DNA of 63,178 nt, from assembly GCF_000763805.1 (NCBI RefSeq), contig NZ_JRKS01000011.1, forward strand, positions 1 to 63,178. The letters run 5' to 3'. Positions 29,501 to 38,509 of the stretch are shown here, in pieces (position 1 is the stretch's first letter; every line of letters starts with the position of its first letter). The notes beneath the pieces are model-generated. The model was not told where the DNA came from and searched no databases. It saw only the letters and a program-made list of their open reading frames with translations. Source of the stretch: Paracoccus sphaerophysae. Lineage in GTDB: Bacteria; Pseudomonadota; Alphaproteobacteria; Rhodobacterales; Rhodobacteraceae. The position numbers and the translations under genes are program-made.

Positions 29501-30000
29501 GGCTGCTGGCGATCAAGGACGAATACGAGGTCGCGCGCCTGCACCTGACCACCGCCGAGAACGTCGCGCGGGTGTTCGAGGGCGACACCAGACTGACCTT
29601 CCACCTCGCGCCGCCCTTCCTGCCGGGCCGCACCCCCGAGGGGCGGCCGCAGAAGCGCGATTTCGGCGCCTGGATGCTGCCGCTGTTCCGGGGGCTCGCC
29701 GCGATGCGCGGGTTGCGGGGCACGCCGCTGGACGTCTTCGGTTGGCAGGGAGAACGCCGCCGCGAACGGGCGCTGGCCGCGCAATACGAACGCGACATGG
29801 CCGAGCTGCTGCCGAAGGTGACGCCCGCGACGCTGGAAACCGCGCGCGAACTGGCGGCGCTGCCCCAGCAGATCCGCGGCTATGGCTTCATCAAGGACGC
29901 GGCGATGGAAAAGGCGGCGGTGCGGCGGGCCGAACTGCTGGCCGAGTTCCGCGCCGGCGGCCGTCCGACTTCCGCGCCGATGGCCATGGCGGCGGAATGA
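26587..30000 (+). CDS. ior: Indolepyruvate ferredoxin oxidoreductase, fused alpha-gamma form
   Basis: Oxidatively decarboxylates aryl pyruvates to aryl-acetyl-CoA, reducing ferredoxin. The 1137-residue protein joins what are separate subunits in archaea: N-terminal pyruvate oxidoreductase domain (GYRGSPLGGVDLQMM), a thiamine-binding part (FCSGCPHNSST, then DGTYNHSGSLAIRAA), a Cys-rich iron-sulfur site near residue 636 (CEGCGDCSVQSNC), and a C-terminal gamma-type domain (ITGVGGTGVVTIGAVLA). ATG 26587 follows a gggaggag ribosome site. Divergent from lysR. The proposed role is catabolism of aromatic amino acids. Confidence 0.9.
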   Translation: MSVQDISLADRFDTSRRHVLLNGTQALVRLMLMQAARDKAAGLNTGGLVSGYRGSPLGGVDLQMMKSKKLLAPANVLFQPGLNEDLAATAIWGSQQAELRGEGKYDGVFALWYGKGPGVDRSGDVMRHANMAGTSPHGGVVMAMGDDHTGESSTVLHQSDWAMVDAYIPVLSPAGVQEILDYGLYGWALSRFAGVWTGLKTMKDTVEATSVVDGDPFRLNFVTPQDFVMPAGGLNIRLGDTPVAQEARMIDYKRFAAEAFSRANRMDRRVWGKPGAKIGICAAGKNWLDVVHALHLLGIDEAEAERLGITTYKIGQTWPLDMTSFHEWAEGLSLIIVVEEKRKLIEVQVKEAIFDDRRGRRVYGWHKGDSWENGRQVELFPTRYALDPVTIAQKLGEILAEEGRGTDRIAAGLARLAEVRRADNAPEIAVRTPWFCSGCPHNSSTKVPEGSRAYAGIGCHYMVQWMDRETTGFTQMGGEGANWIGEAPFSTRPHVFQNLGDGTYNHSGSLAIRAAKAAGTNITYKILFNDAVAMTGGQPNEGELTAPQIVAELRALGVPVVVVHDEKEQVDRSLFPAGIRFEERASLMTVQKELAQVPGVTAIVYVQTCAAEKRRRRKKGAFPDPDRRIWINPEVCEGCGDCSVQSNCVSVVPFDTKLGRKRAIDQSSCNKDYSCVKGFCPSFVSVEGGKLRRPAAEALELPALPDPVLPAIEGTHNLVITGVGGTGVVTIGAVLAQAAQIDGKGAGMMEMAGLAQKGGAVHIHLRLANAPEDISAIRVAVGEADAVIGGDLVVTAGARTLGLMTQGRTGAVVNDHEIITGEFTRNRDFHVPGDRLKMSLQARLQDRVAFMDSSKLAERYLGDSIYSNMLVTGAAWQQGLIPLTEAAILRAIELNGAKAEENKRAFQIGRWAVLHLAVAQPVAALPQAVDPVAYRAERLVGYQGERLKRRFLKLVDLAPPELRETVADSWYRLLAIKDEYEVARLHLTTAENVARVFEGDTRLTFHLAPPFLPGRTPEGRPQKRDFGAWMLPLFRGLAAMRGLRGTPLDVFGWQGERRRERALAAQYERDMAELLPKVTPATLETARELAALPQQIRGYGFIKDAAMEKAAVRRAELLAEFRAGGRPTSAPMAMAAE

Positions 30001-30110
30001 CGGCGCTCGCCCGGCATTGATCGCCCGGCTTTGATCGGCCCGACTGATCGAAGTCATTTCCATCGGCCCGCGCAGCGCCTAGATAACCGCTGACGCATTC
30101 GGGGGTGCCA

Positions 30111-30923
30111 ATGGCGGTGGGGGTGTTCGATTCGGGGCTGGGCGGTCTGACGGTGCATCAGGCCATCGCCGCCCGCATGCCCGACCTGCCGCTCGTCTAT
30201 CTGGGCGACAACGCCCACACGCCCTATGGCGTGCGCACCCCGGACGACATCTTTGCCTTGACCTGCGCGGGCGTCGAGCGGCTGTGGTCCGAGGGCTGCG
30301 ACCTGGTGATCCTCGCCTGCAACACCGCCAGCGCCGCGGCGCTGAAGCGGATGCAGGAGACCTGGCTGCCCCAGGGCAAGCGCGTGCTGGGCGTCTTCGT
30401 CCCGATGATCGAGGCGCTGACCGAACGGCAATGGGGCGACAACTCGCCCCCGCGCGAGGTCGAGGTCAAGCACGTCGCCCTGTTCGCCACCCCCGCCACC
30501 GTCGCCAGCCGCGCCTTTCAGCGCGAGCTGGCCTTCCGCGCCATCGGCGTCGATGTCGAGGCGCAGCCCTGCGGCGGCGTCGTCGATGCCATCGAGGACG
30601 GCGACGAGATGCTGGCCGAGGCGCTGGTCGCCTCTCATGTCGAGGCGCTGAAGCGCCGGATGCCGCACCCGCAGGCGGCGGTGCTGGGCTGCACCCATTA
30701 TCCGCTGATGGAAGGCGCCTTCCAGAAGGCCCTCGGCCCCCAGGTCAAGGTTTATTCCCAAGCTGGCCTGGTCGCCGAAAGCCTCGAGGATTACCTGAAC
30801 CGGCGTCCCGAATATCGCGGATCGGGCACGCAATCGAAATTCCTGACGACCGGCGATCCGGCCCGCGTCACCGCCAAGGCCACCCAGTTCCTGCGCCAGC
30901 CGATCCGCTTTGAAGCGGCCTGA
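30111..30923 (+). CDS. murI: Glutamate racemase
   Basis: Supplies D-glutamate for peptidoglycan. The 270-residue protein has the family motifs VFDSGLGG (Asp7, Ser8), [13 protein letters not shown] with catalytic Cys70, and VLGCTHYPL with catalytic Cys194. ATG 30111 is preferred over an in-frame GTG two codons earlier. The last part (after ~240) is a little longer than in E. coli-independent minimal forms. It is 18 bases upstream of ccmE and may be the first gene of that operon. Confidence 0.93.
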   Translation: MAVGVFDSGLGGLTVHQAIAARMPDLPLVYLGDNAHTPYGVRTPDDIFALTCAGVERLWSEGCDLVILACNTASAAALKRMQETWLPQGKRVLGVFVPMIEALTERQWGDNSPPREVEVKHVALFATPATVASRAFQRELAFRAIGVDVEAQPCGGVVDAIEDGDEMLAEALVASHVEALKRRMPHPQAAVLGCTHYPLMEGAFQKALGPQVKVYSQAGLVAESLEDYLNRRPEYRGSGTQSKFLTTGDPARVTAKATQFLRQPIRFEAA

Positions 30924-30941
30924 GACAGCGAGGTTACCCCG

Positions 30942-31385
30942 ATGAGATCTCTGAAGAAAAAGCGCCGCATCCAGGTCCTGGCCGCCGCCGCGCTGGCGCT
31001 TGTTCTGGCGGTCGTGCTGATCGGCTATGGCTTCCGCGACGGCATCAACCTGTATCGCTCGCCCAGCCAGCTGGCCGAATCGCCCCCCGAGGCCGGCGAG
31101 GTGTTCCGTCTGGGCGGGCTGGTCGAACAGGGCTCTCTGGTCCGCGGCGACGGGCATGTCATCACCTTCGCGGTGACCGATGGCGGTGCCACCGTTCCGG
31201 TGCGCTTCACCGGCGTGCTGCCGGACCTGTTCGCCGAGAATGCGGGGATGATTGGCACCGGCCAGATGCAGGGCGGCGTCTTCGTCGCCGACGAGATACT
31301 TGCCAAGCACGACGAGAACTACATGCCCAAGGAAGTCTCCGATTCGCTCAAGGAGCAGGGCGTCTATCAGGAGCCGAACTCCTGA
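30942..31385 (+). CDS. ccmE: Cytochrome c maturation protein CcmE (heme chaperone)
   Basis: Carries heme covalently in the periplasm and delivers it to CcmF. The 147-residue protein has a basic start, one membrane anchor (about residues 11-30), a beta-barrel domain, and the heme-binding His123 in the HDENYMPKE motif. ATG 30942. It is followed not by another ccm gene but, after 89 bases holding a CtrA-type site, by an endolysin gene. Confidence 0.95.
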   Translation: MRSLKKKRRIQVLAAAALALVLAVVLIGYGFRDGINLYRSPSQLAESPPEAGEVFRLGGLVEQGSLVRGDGHVITFAVTDGGATVPVRFTGVLPDLFAENAGMIGTGQMQGGVFVADEILAKHDENYMPKEVSDSLKEQGVYQEPNS

Positions 31386-31408
31386 TCCCTCCGGCAACGG
31401 GCGGAAGG

Positions 31409-31424
31409 TTAAGCCATCGTTAAC
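31409..31424 (+). promoter_or_regulatory. CtrA-type binding site before the endolysin gene
   Basis: TTAA (31409-31412), seven bases gccatcg, TTAAC (31420-31424): an exact match to the CtrA consensus TTAA-N7-TTAAC described in Caulobacter and used across alphaproteobacteria. Its last base is 50 bases before the endolysin ATG. The only other exact match I found in the window is before cckA at 54413-54428, at a similar distance from its start codon. Confidence 0.65.
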
Positions 31425-31474
31425 GCCATCCGGTCACCCTCTGGTCCGTTTACAGGCAAGGGGAGGGGGACCGG

Positions 31475-32086
31475 ATGCAGACGGTCGAACGGATCGCGGC
31501 GCAGATCGTCGCGCGCGAGGGGGGCTACGTCAACGACCCCGACGACCCCGGCGGGGCGACCAATCACGGCGTCACCATCGGGACCCTGCGTCGGCTGGGG
31601 GTGGACGTGAACGGCGACGGGCGGGTGGACGTCGCCGATGTCCGCGCGCTCAGCCGGGCGCAGGCGGCACGCATCTATGTCGATCACTATTTCCGCGGGC
31701 CAGGGCTGGACCGGCTGCCGCAGGCGCTGCAGGCCAACGTCTTCGACATGCAGGTGAATGCCGGCGCCAACGCGGTGAAGCTGCTGCAGCGGCTGCTGTC
31801 GCGCATGGGCTTCGCCTGCGGCGATGACGGGATCATCGGGCCGCGCACCATCGCGGCGGCGCAGGCGGCGGCCGCGGCGGCGCCGGCCCATATCGCCGAC
31901 GCCTACGGGATCGCGCGGCGCAATTACTACTACGCCCTCGCCGACGCCCGGCCGGCCAGCCGCAAATACGCCCGCCGCAAGGATGGCGGCAAGGGCGGCT
32001 GGATCACCCGGGCCGAGGAATTCATCGCGCCGAAATATCACCTGAGCACCGCCGAACACCGCATGAGGACCGCAAAATGGGCATGA
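31475..32086 (+). CDS. Endolysin: GH108 N-acetylmuramidase, holin-associated
   Basis: Cuts the glycan strands of peptidoglycan. The 203-residue protein has the GH108 catalytic motif AREGGYVNDPDDPGGATNHG (Glu15) and, at the end, a peptidoglycan-binding part (NYYYALADARPASRKYARR). Residues 44-55 (DVNGDGRVDVAD) form an EF-hand-like calcium loop. No signal peptide is present, so export needs the holin that follows, with which it overlaps by ten bases. A strong ribosome site (ggggaggggg) precedes ATG 31475. Family and context match the lysis enzyme used by Rhodobacter GTA; a prophage remnant is the alternative, but no other phage gene is near. Confidence 0.85.
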   Translation: MQTVERIAAQIVAREGGYVNDPDDPGGATNHGVTIGTLRRLGVDVNGDGRVDVADVRALSRAQAARIYVDHYFRGPGLDRLPQALQANVFDMQVNAGANAVKLLQRLLSRMGFACGDDGIIGPRTIAAAQAAAAAAPAHIADAYGIARRNYYYALADARPASRKYARRKDGGKGGWITRAEEFIAPKYHLSTAEHRMRTAKWA

Positions 32087-32727
32087 TCGACCGCTTCATC
32101 GGCATGGGCTCGACCGTCTCCGCGGTCGGCAACGCGGCCACCGGCATGGCCGAGATCCTCACCCCCAGCGCCACCCGGCGGATGGAGCTGGACGAGGAAG
32201 CCTATGCCCGCGCCATCGCCCAGCACACCGCCGAATTCGCGCAATCTCCCGCCAACTGGTGGGACTGCGCGATGAACGGGCTGAACCGGCTGCCCCGGCC
32301 GCTGCTGACCCTGGGCACCATCGGTCTGTTCATCTATGCGATGGTCGAGCCGGTCGGGTTCTCGGCCCGGATGGAGGGTCTCGCGCTGGTGCCCGAGCCG
32401 CTGTGGTGGCTGATGGGGGCGATCGTCAGCTTCTACTTCGGCGCCCGCGAGGCGCATTATTTCCGTCGCCGCGTCTGGCCCCGTGCCTCGGTCAGGACCA
32501 AGGTGGTCGCGGCCGACGATGGCTGGCGCGCGCCCCATGTCCCGGTCGGAAACGCCGAGGATGACGGCTGGACCGCGCCGCAAGTTCCGGTGGGCGAGCC
32601 GGCGGTGGTGGTGGCCGAGGTCGAACAGCATCTCGATTCCGTCCCCCAAGCGCAGCCTGCGACCCGCCCGGCCGACGGCTTCGCCGACAACGCCGCGCTG
32701 CGCGACTGGGCGGCGACGCTGCGCTGA
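32077..32727 (+). CDS. Holin family protein
   Basis: A 216-residue inner-membrane protein expected to make the hole through which the endolysin passes. Two membrane helices are clear (about 74-92, LLTLGTIGLFIYAMVEPV, and 108-124, PLWWLMGAIVSFYFGAR). An amphipathic N-terminal part (IDRFIGMGSTVSAVGNAATG) and a charged C-terminal tail of ~90 residues flank them. The tail contains a duplicated unit DDGWRAPHVPVG / DDGWTAPQVPVG (147-158 and 162-173). It starts inside the end of the endolysin gene, so the two are co-translated, and it ends 71 bases before a strong terminator. Confidence 0.82.
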   Translation: MGMIDRFIGMGSTVSAVGNAATGMAEILTPSATRRMELDEEAYARAIAQHTAEFAQSPANWWDCAMNGLNRLPRPLLTLGTIGLFIYAMVEPVGFSARMEGLALVPEPLWWLMGAIVSFYFGAREAHYFRRRVWPRASVRTKVVAADDGWRAPHVPVGNAEDDGWTAPQVPVGEPAVVVAEVEQHLDSVPQAQPATRPADGFADNAALRDWAATLR

Positions 32728-32798
32728 GGCGTTGACGGTGCTGTGACGACCGGCCGCGCTGACGGGGCTGGTGGCGACGGGCCTGCAGCCTTACTCTG

Positions 32799-32827
32799 GC
32801 CCCCGGACATTTCTCCGGGGGCTTTTT
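32799..32827 (+). terminator. Intrinsic terminator ending one base before the ccmF start
   Basis: GCCCCCGG (32799-32806) pairs perfectly with CCGGGGGC (32815-32822), loop acatttct, followed by five Ts (32823-32827). The ccmF ATG is at 32829. The 3' arm of the stem holds the only G-rich stretch that could serve as the ccmF ribosome site. The element therefore both ends the lysis cassette and would hide the ccmF ribosome site in any read-through RNA. Confidence 0.8.
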
Positions 32828-32828
32828 C

Positions 32829-34787
32829 ATGATCGCCGAGCTTGGCCATTTCGCGCTGATCCTGTCGCTGGCCGTGGCGCTGTTCCAGACCGTCGTGCCG
32901 ATGATCGGCGCCACCCGCGGCTGGCCCGCCTGGATGGAGGCTGCGCGCCCCGCCGCGCTGGCTCAGTTCGGGCTGATCGGCATCGCCTTCGCGGCGCTGA
33001 CCGTGGCCTTCGTCACCTCGGACTTCTCGGTCGCGCTGGTCTATGAAAACAGCCACTCGGCCAAGCCGATGCTGTACAAGGTCACCGGCGTCTGGGGAAA
33101 CCACGAAGGCTCGATGCTGCTGTGGGTGATGATCCTGTCGCTGTTCGGCGCGGCCGCCGCGAGCTTTGGCGAACATCTGCCGCCCGCGCTGCGCGCCCGC
33201 GTGCTGTCGGTGCAGGGCGCCATCGGGGCGGCATTCCTCGCCTTCATCGTGCTGACCTCGAACCCGTTCGAGCGGATGTTCCCCCCGGCATTCGACGGGC
33301 GCGACCTGAACCCGCTGCTGCAGGACCCCGGCCTCGCCTTCCACCCGCCGTTCCTCTATCTCGGCTATGTCGGGCTATCGATGTCGTTCAGCTTTGCCGT
33401 CGCCGCGCTGATCGAGGGCCGGGTCGACGCCGCCTGGGCGCGCTGGGTCCGGCCCTGGACGCTGGCCGCGTGGATGTTCCTGACCATCGGCATCGCGCTG
33501 GGGTCCTGGTGGGCGTATTACGAACTCGGCTGGGGCGGGTTCTGGTTCTGGGACCCGGTGGAAAATGCCAGCTTCATGCCGTGGCTGCTGGCCACCGCGC
33601 TGCTGCATTCCGCCATCGTCGTGGAAAAGCGCGAGGTGCTGAAAAGCTGGACGATCCTGCTGGCGATCATCGCGTTCGGCTTTTCGCTGATCGGCACGTT
33701 CATCGTCCGCTCGGGCGTCATCACCTCGGTGCACAGCTTCGCCAGCGACCCGACGCGCGGGATCTTCATCCTGGCGATCCTCGCCACCTTCGTGGGCGGC
33801 GCGCTGACGCTGTATGCCGCGCGGGCCGGGTCGATGACCGCGCGCGGCGTGTTCGCGCCGGTATCGCGCGAGGGCGCGCTGCTGCTGAACAACCTGCTGC
33901 TTGCGGTGGCGGCCTTCGTCGTCTTCATCGGCACCATCTGGCCGCTGGTGGCCGAGATGGCCTGGGGCCGCAAGCTGTCGGTGGGCGCGCCGTTCTTTGA
34001 AAAGGCGTTCACGCCGTTCATGGTCGCGCTGGCGCTCGCGCTGCCGATCGGGGCGATCCTGCCGTGGAAGCGGGGCCGCGTCGGCCGCGCCATCGCCACC
34101 CTGACCCCGGCCGCGATCCTCGCGGTCGCGGCGGCTGGGCTGGCCTTCGCGGTGACCACCGGCCATTCGGCGCTGGCCGTGGTCGGCGCCGCGCTGGGCG
34201 CCTGGCTGATCGGCGGTGCCGCCATCGACATCTGGCAGCGCGCGGGTCGCGAGGCCGGCCGCCTGACCCGTCTGCCGCGCGCCGACTGGGGCCGCGTCAT
34301 CGCCCATGCCGGGCTGGGCGTCACCTTCGTCGGCATCAGCCTGCTGATGGCCTGGTCGGTCGAGGATATCCGCGTCGCCCGCGAGGGCGAAAGCTTCACT
34401 GTCGCCGGCTATGACTTCACGCTCCAGGACGTGCAGGACGAACAGGGGCCGAACTATGTCTCGACCACCGCCGCGATCCGGGTCGCCCGCACCGGGCGCG
34501 AGATCGGCGTGCTGCATCCCGAAAAGCGGGTCTATCCAGTGCAGGCGATGCCGACGACCGAGGCGGCGATCCGGTCCTCGTTCACCGGCGACGTCTATGT
34601 GGTGATCGGCGATCCGCAGCAGGGCGGCGGCTGGGCCGTGCGCACCTATATCAGGCCCTTCGCCTTCTGGATCTGGCTCGGCTGCGGGCTGATGGCGCTG
34701 GGCGGGCTGGTCAGCCTGTCTGACCGGCGCTGGCGGGTGGCGGCGGCCTCGCGCCGGGCCGCGGCACGGCCGGTGGCCGCGGAATGA
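32829..34787 (+). CDS. ccmF: Cytochrome c heme lyase subunit CcmF
   Basis: Large integral membrane protein that takes heme from CcmE and attaches it to apocytochrome c with CcmH. The 652-residue protein has about fifteen hydrophobic helices and the periplasmic tryptophan-rich domain WGGFWFWDPVENASFMPW, with nearby conserved histidines (LLHS). The N-terminus MIAELGHFALIL is the usual CcmF start, so ATG 32829 is firm even though a terminator hairpin abuts it. It overlaps ccmH by four bases. Confidence 0.96.
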   Translation: MIAELGHFALILSLAVALFQTVVPMIGATRGWPAWMEAARPAALAQFGLIGIAFAALTVAFVTSDFSVALVYENSHSAKPMLYKVTGVWGNHEGSMLLWVMILSLFGAAAASFGEHLPPALRARVLSVQGAIGAAFLAFIVLTSNPFERMFPPAFDGRDLNPLLQDPGLAFHPPFLYLGYVGLSMSFSFAVAALIEGRVDAAWARWVRPWTLAAWMFLTIGIALGSWWAYYELGWGGFWFWDPVENASFMPWLLATALLHSAIVVEKREVLKSWTILLAIIAFGFSLIGTFIVRSGVITSVHSFASDPTRGIFILAILATFVGGALTLYAARAGSMTARGVFAPVSREGALLLNNLLLAVAAFVVFIGTIWPLVAEMAWGRKLSVGAPFFEKAFTPFMVALALALPIGAILPWKRGRVGRAIATLTPAAILAVAAAGLAFAVTTGHSALAVVGAALGAWLIGGAAIDIWQRAGREAGRLTRLPRADWGRVIAHAGLGVTFVGISLLMAWSVEDIRVAREGESFTVAGYDFTLQDVQDEQGPNYVSTTAAIRVARTGREIGVLHPEKRVYPVQAMPTTEAAIRSSFTGDVYVVIGDPQQGGGWAVRTYIRPFAFWIWLGCGLMALGGLVSLSDRRWRVAAASRRAAARPVAAE

Positions 34788-35251
34788 GGGCCCGCCTGCT
34801 GCTTGCGGCGCTGGCGGTGACGCTGGCGCAGGCCGCCTGGGCGGTGCAGCCCGACGAGGTGCTGTCCGATCCGGCGCTAGAGGCCCGCGCCCGCGAGATC
34901 GGGCAGGTGCTGCGCTGCCCGGTCTGCCAGGGCGAGAACATCGACGAATCCAACGCCCCGATCAGCCGCGACCTGCGGCTGTATGTGCGCGAACGGCTGA
35001 CCGCCGGTGACACCGACGCCCAGGTGATCGACGCGGTGACCACGCGCTTTGGCGAGTTCGTGCTGTTCGAACCCAAGGCCGAAGGCGGCAACCTGGTGCT
35101 GTACTGGGCCGGGCCGGTGATGGCGCTGATCGCGGCGCTGGGGGCGTTCCTGTTCCTGCGCGGCCGCCGCCCCGAGGCTGCCCCGGCGCCGACGCTGACT
35201 GCCGACGAACGCGCCCGGCTGGACGCGCTGATGGCCGATCAGGACAGCTGA
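34784..35251 (+). CDS. ccmH: Cytochrome c-type biogenesis protein CcmH
   Basis: Membrane-anchored thioredoxin-like protein that keeps the apocytochrome CXXCH thiols reduced. The 155-residue protein has a signal segment (1-20), the redox motif LRCPVCQG with Cys45 and Cys48, and a C-terminal membrane anchor (VMALIAALGAFLFL). ATG 34784 overlaps the ccmF stop. The 3' end overlaps that of the convergent NUDIX gene by 13 bases. ccmI and ccmG are not next to it. Confidence 0.95.
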   Translation: MRARLLLAALAVTLAQAAWAVQPDEVLSDPALEARAREIGQVLRCPVCQGENIDESNAPISRDLRLYVRERLTAGDTDAQVIDAVTTRFGEFVLFEPKAEGGNLVLYWAGPVMALIAALGAFLFLRGRRPEAAPAPTLTADERARLDALMADQDS

Positions 35252-35886
35252 ACGAAGCGCGGCTCGTCGGTGCGATTGTCGAAGAACGGGACGGTCGGCG
35301 GCGGGGCCAGCGGCGCGTCGCCGGTGGCGCGGACCAGCGCCTCGACCTCGGCCAGCACAACCTCGGTGATGAAGGGCAGGTCCAGCGTCCGGGCTTCGGC
35401 GACGGGGACCCAGTGCAGGTGGCCCAACTCGTCGCAGGCGGCCGAGAAATCGTCGGGATCGCCGGTGATGTTGCGCGCGTCGATCAGGAAGAACCGCGCG
35501 TCGAACCGCCGCGGGCGGCCGGGCGGCGTGATGGCGCGGAACACGAACAGCAACGGGTCGTCGGCCGAGGGCGCGACGGACAGGCCGGTTTCCTCGGCCA
35601 TCTCGCGCAGCGCCGCGCAGGCGAGCGCGTCGGGCGCCACGTCCGATTCGGCGCGCGGTTCGGCGGACAGCCGGGCGCGGCAGGCGTCGGACAGGGCGTC
35701 GGGGCAGGGTGTGTCGTCCTCGGGGTCCACGCCCCCGCCGGGAAAGACGTATTTCGACGGCATGAAGGCCGCCCCGGCGCCGCGCATCCCCATCAGGACC
35801 GCGGGCCCCTCGGCGCGGTCGCGGTCGATCAGGATGATCGTCGCCGCGTCGCGCAGCCGGTCCTTGGGGGCAGCCCCGTCGGTCAC
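35239..35886 (-). CDS. NUDIX hydrolase
   Basis: A 215-residue hydrolase with the NUDIX layout: KYVFPGGGVD, then the box ending in ALREMAEETGLSV (the REx2EExGx core). It resembles the longer NUDT19/acyl-CoA diphosphatase-like members seen in alphaproteobacteria. The start GTG at 35886 is chosen because it overlaps the DUF983 stop (GTGA) and removes a non-conserved leader. It runs tail to tail into ccmH with a 13-base overlap. Confidence 0.85.
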   Translation of the reverse strand: MTDGAAPKDRLRDAATIILIDRDRAEGPAVLMGMRGAGAAFMPSKYVFPGGGVDPEDDTPCPDALSDACRARLSAEPRAESDVAPDALACAALREMAEETGLSVAPSADDPLLFVFRAITPPGRPRRFDARFFLIDARNITGDPDDFSAACDELGHLHWVPVAEARTLDLPFITEVVLAEVEALVRATGDAPLAPPPTVPFFDNRTDEPRFVQLS

Positions 35887-36293
35887 GGCTCGGACGGGCG
35901 GTCCGGAGCGCCGTTTTCGAACCCGTGCATGCGCTTGGCCCATTGCAGCCCGATGAAGCCGCCCTTGAAGACCGGCAGCAACAGCAGCGACAGCACCGTG
36001 ACCCCGCCCAGGAACGCCGCGATGAGGGTCAGGGTCGAGGGCCGGTACAGCGTATAGATCAGCAGCAGCAGCGGTGCGGCCAGATGCGAGACGACCAGGA
36101 TGGTGAAATAGGCCGGTCCGTCATCGGCGCGGTGATGGTGCATCTCTTCGCCGCAATTCGGGCAGCGGTCCCGGACCTTGAGATAGCCCTGAAAGATGCG
36201 CGCCTCGCCGCAGGCCGGGCAGCGGCCCAAGGCGCCGCGCTTCATCGCTTCGCCAACGGAGCGTTCGGTCTGGATCGGCAGGGCGGTCGTCAT
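35883..36293 (-). CDS. DUF983 family zinc-ribbon membrane protein
   Basis: A 136-residue protein with two Cys pairs near the N-terminus (CPACGEARIFQGYLKVRDRC, then PNCGEEM), typical of a zinc ribbon, followed by His-rich HHHRADDGPAYF and two hydrophobic helices. ATG 36293 with an agaggtg ribosome site is preferred over a GTG three codons earlier. The function of DUF983 is not known. It is coupled to the NUDIX gene. Confidence 0.85.
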   Translation of the reverse strand: MTTALPIQTERSVGEAMKRGALGRCPACGEARIFQGYLKVRDRCPNCGEEMHHHRADDGPAYFTILVVSHLAAPLLLLIYTLYRPSTLTLIAAFLGGVTVLSLLLLPVFKGGFIGLQWAKRMHGFENGAPDRPSEP

Positions 36294-36385
36294 TTGCAGC
36301 ACCTCTGGTCCGGGATCGACCCAACATAGGAACTCGCGCGCCCGACCGCCAGTCGGCCGGATTCGAGCCTGGCATCGGGCGGTCC

Positions 36386-36422
36386 CAAATATCCTCAGGG
36401 GTCCGGGGGGCGAGCCCCCCGG
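36386..36422. repeat. Intergenic terminator-like repeat, copy 3
   Basis: caaatatcctcaggggt is followed by the hairpin ccgggggg-cgag-ccccccgg (36403-36422), just past the 3' end of eno (stop at 36432). The layout is the same as at 19039-19070. Confidence 0.6.
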
Positions 36423-36431
36423 TTTTGGGCA

Positions 36432-38466
<2,035 letters not shown>

Positions 38467-38509
38467 GCGGGGTTGCTGCCACGGGGCGCGGCCGAGTTCC
38501 AGCGCCAGT

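Noticed and set aside
26494..30063. A 1189-codon open frame on the minus strand opposite the ior gene
   Set aside because: It is Arg/His/Gln-rich with no recognisable motif and no ribosome site, and lies fully over a conserved enzyme. High GC content opens such frames by suppressing stop codons.
31475..32727. Endolysin and holin as part of a prophage
   Set aside because: All flanking genes are cytochrome c maturation genes, and no integrase, portal, capsid, tail or attachment-site repeats are visible within the window.
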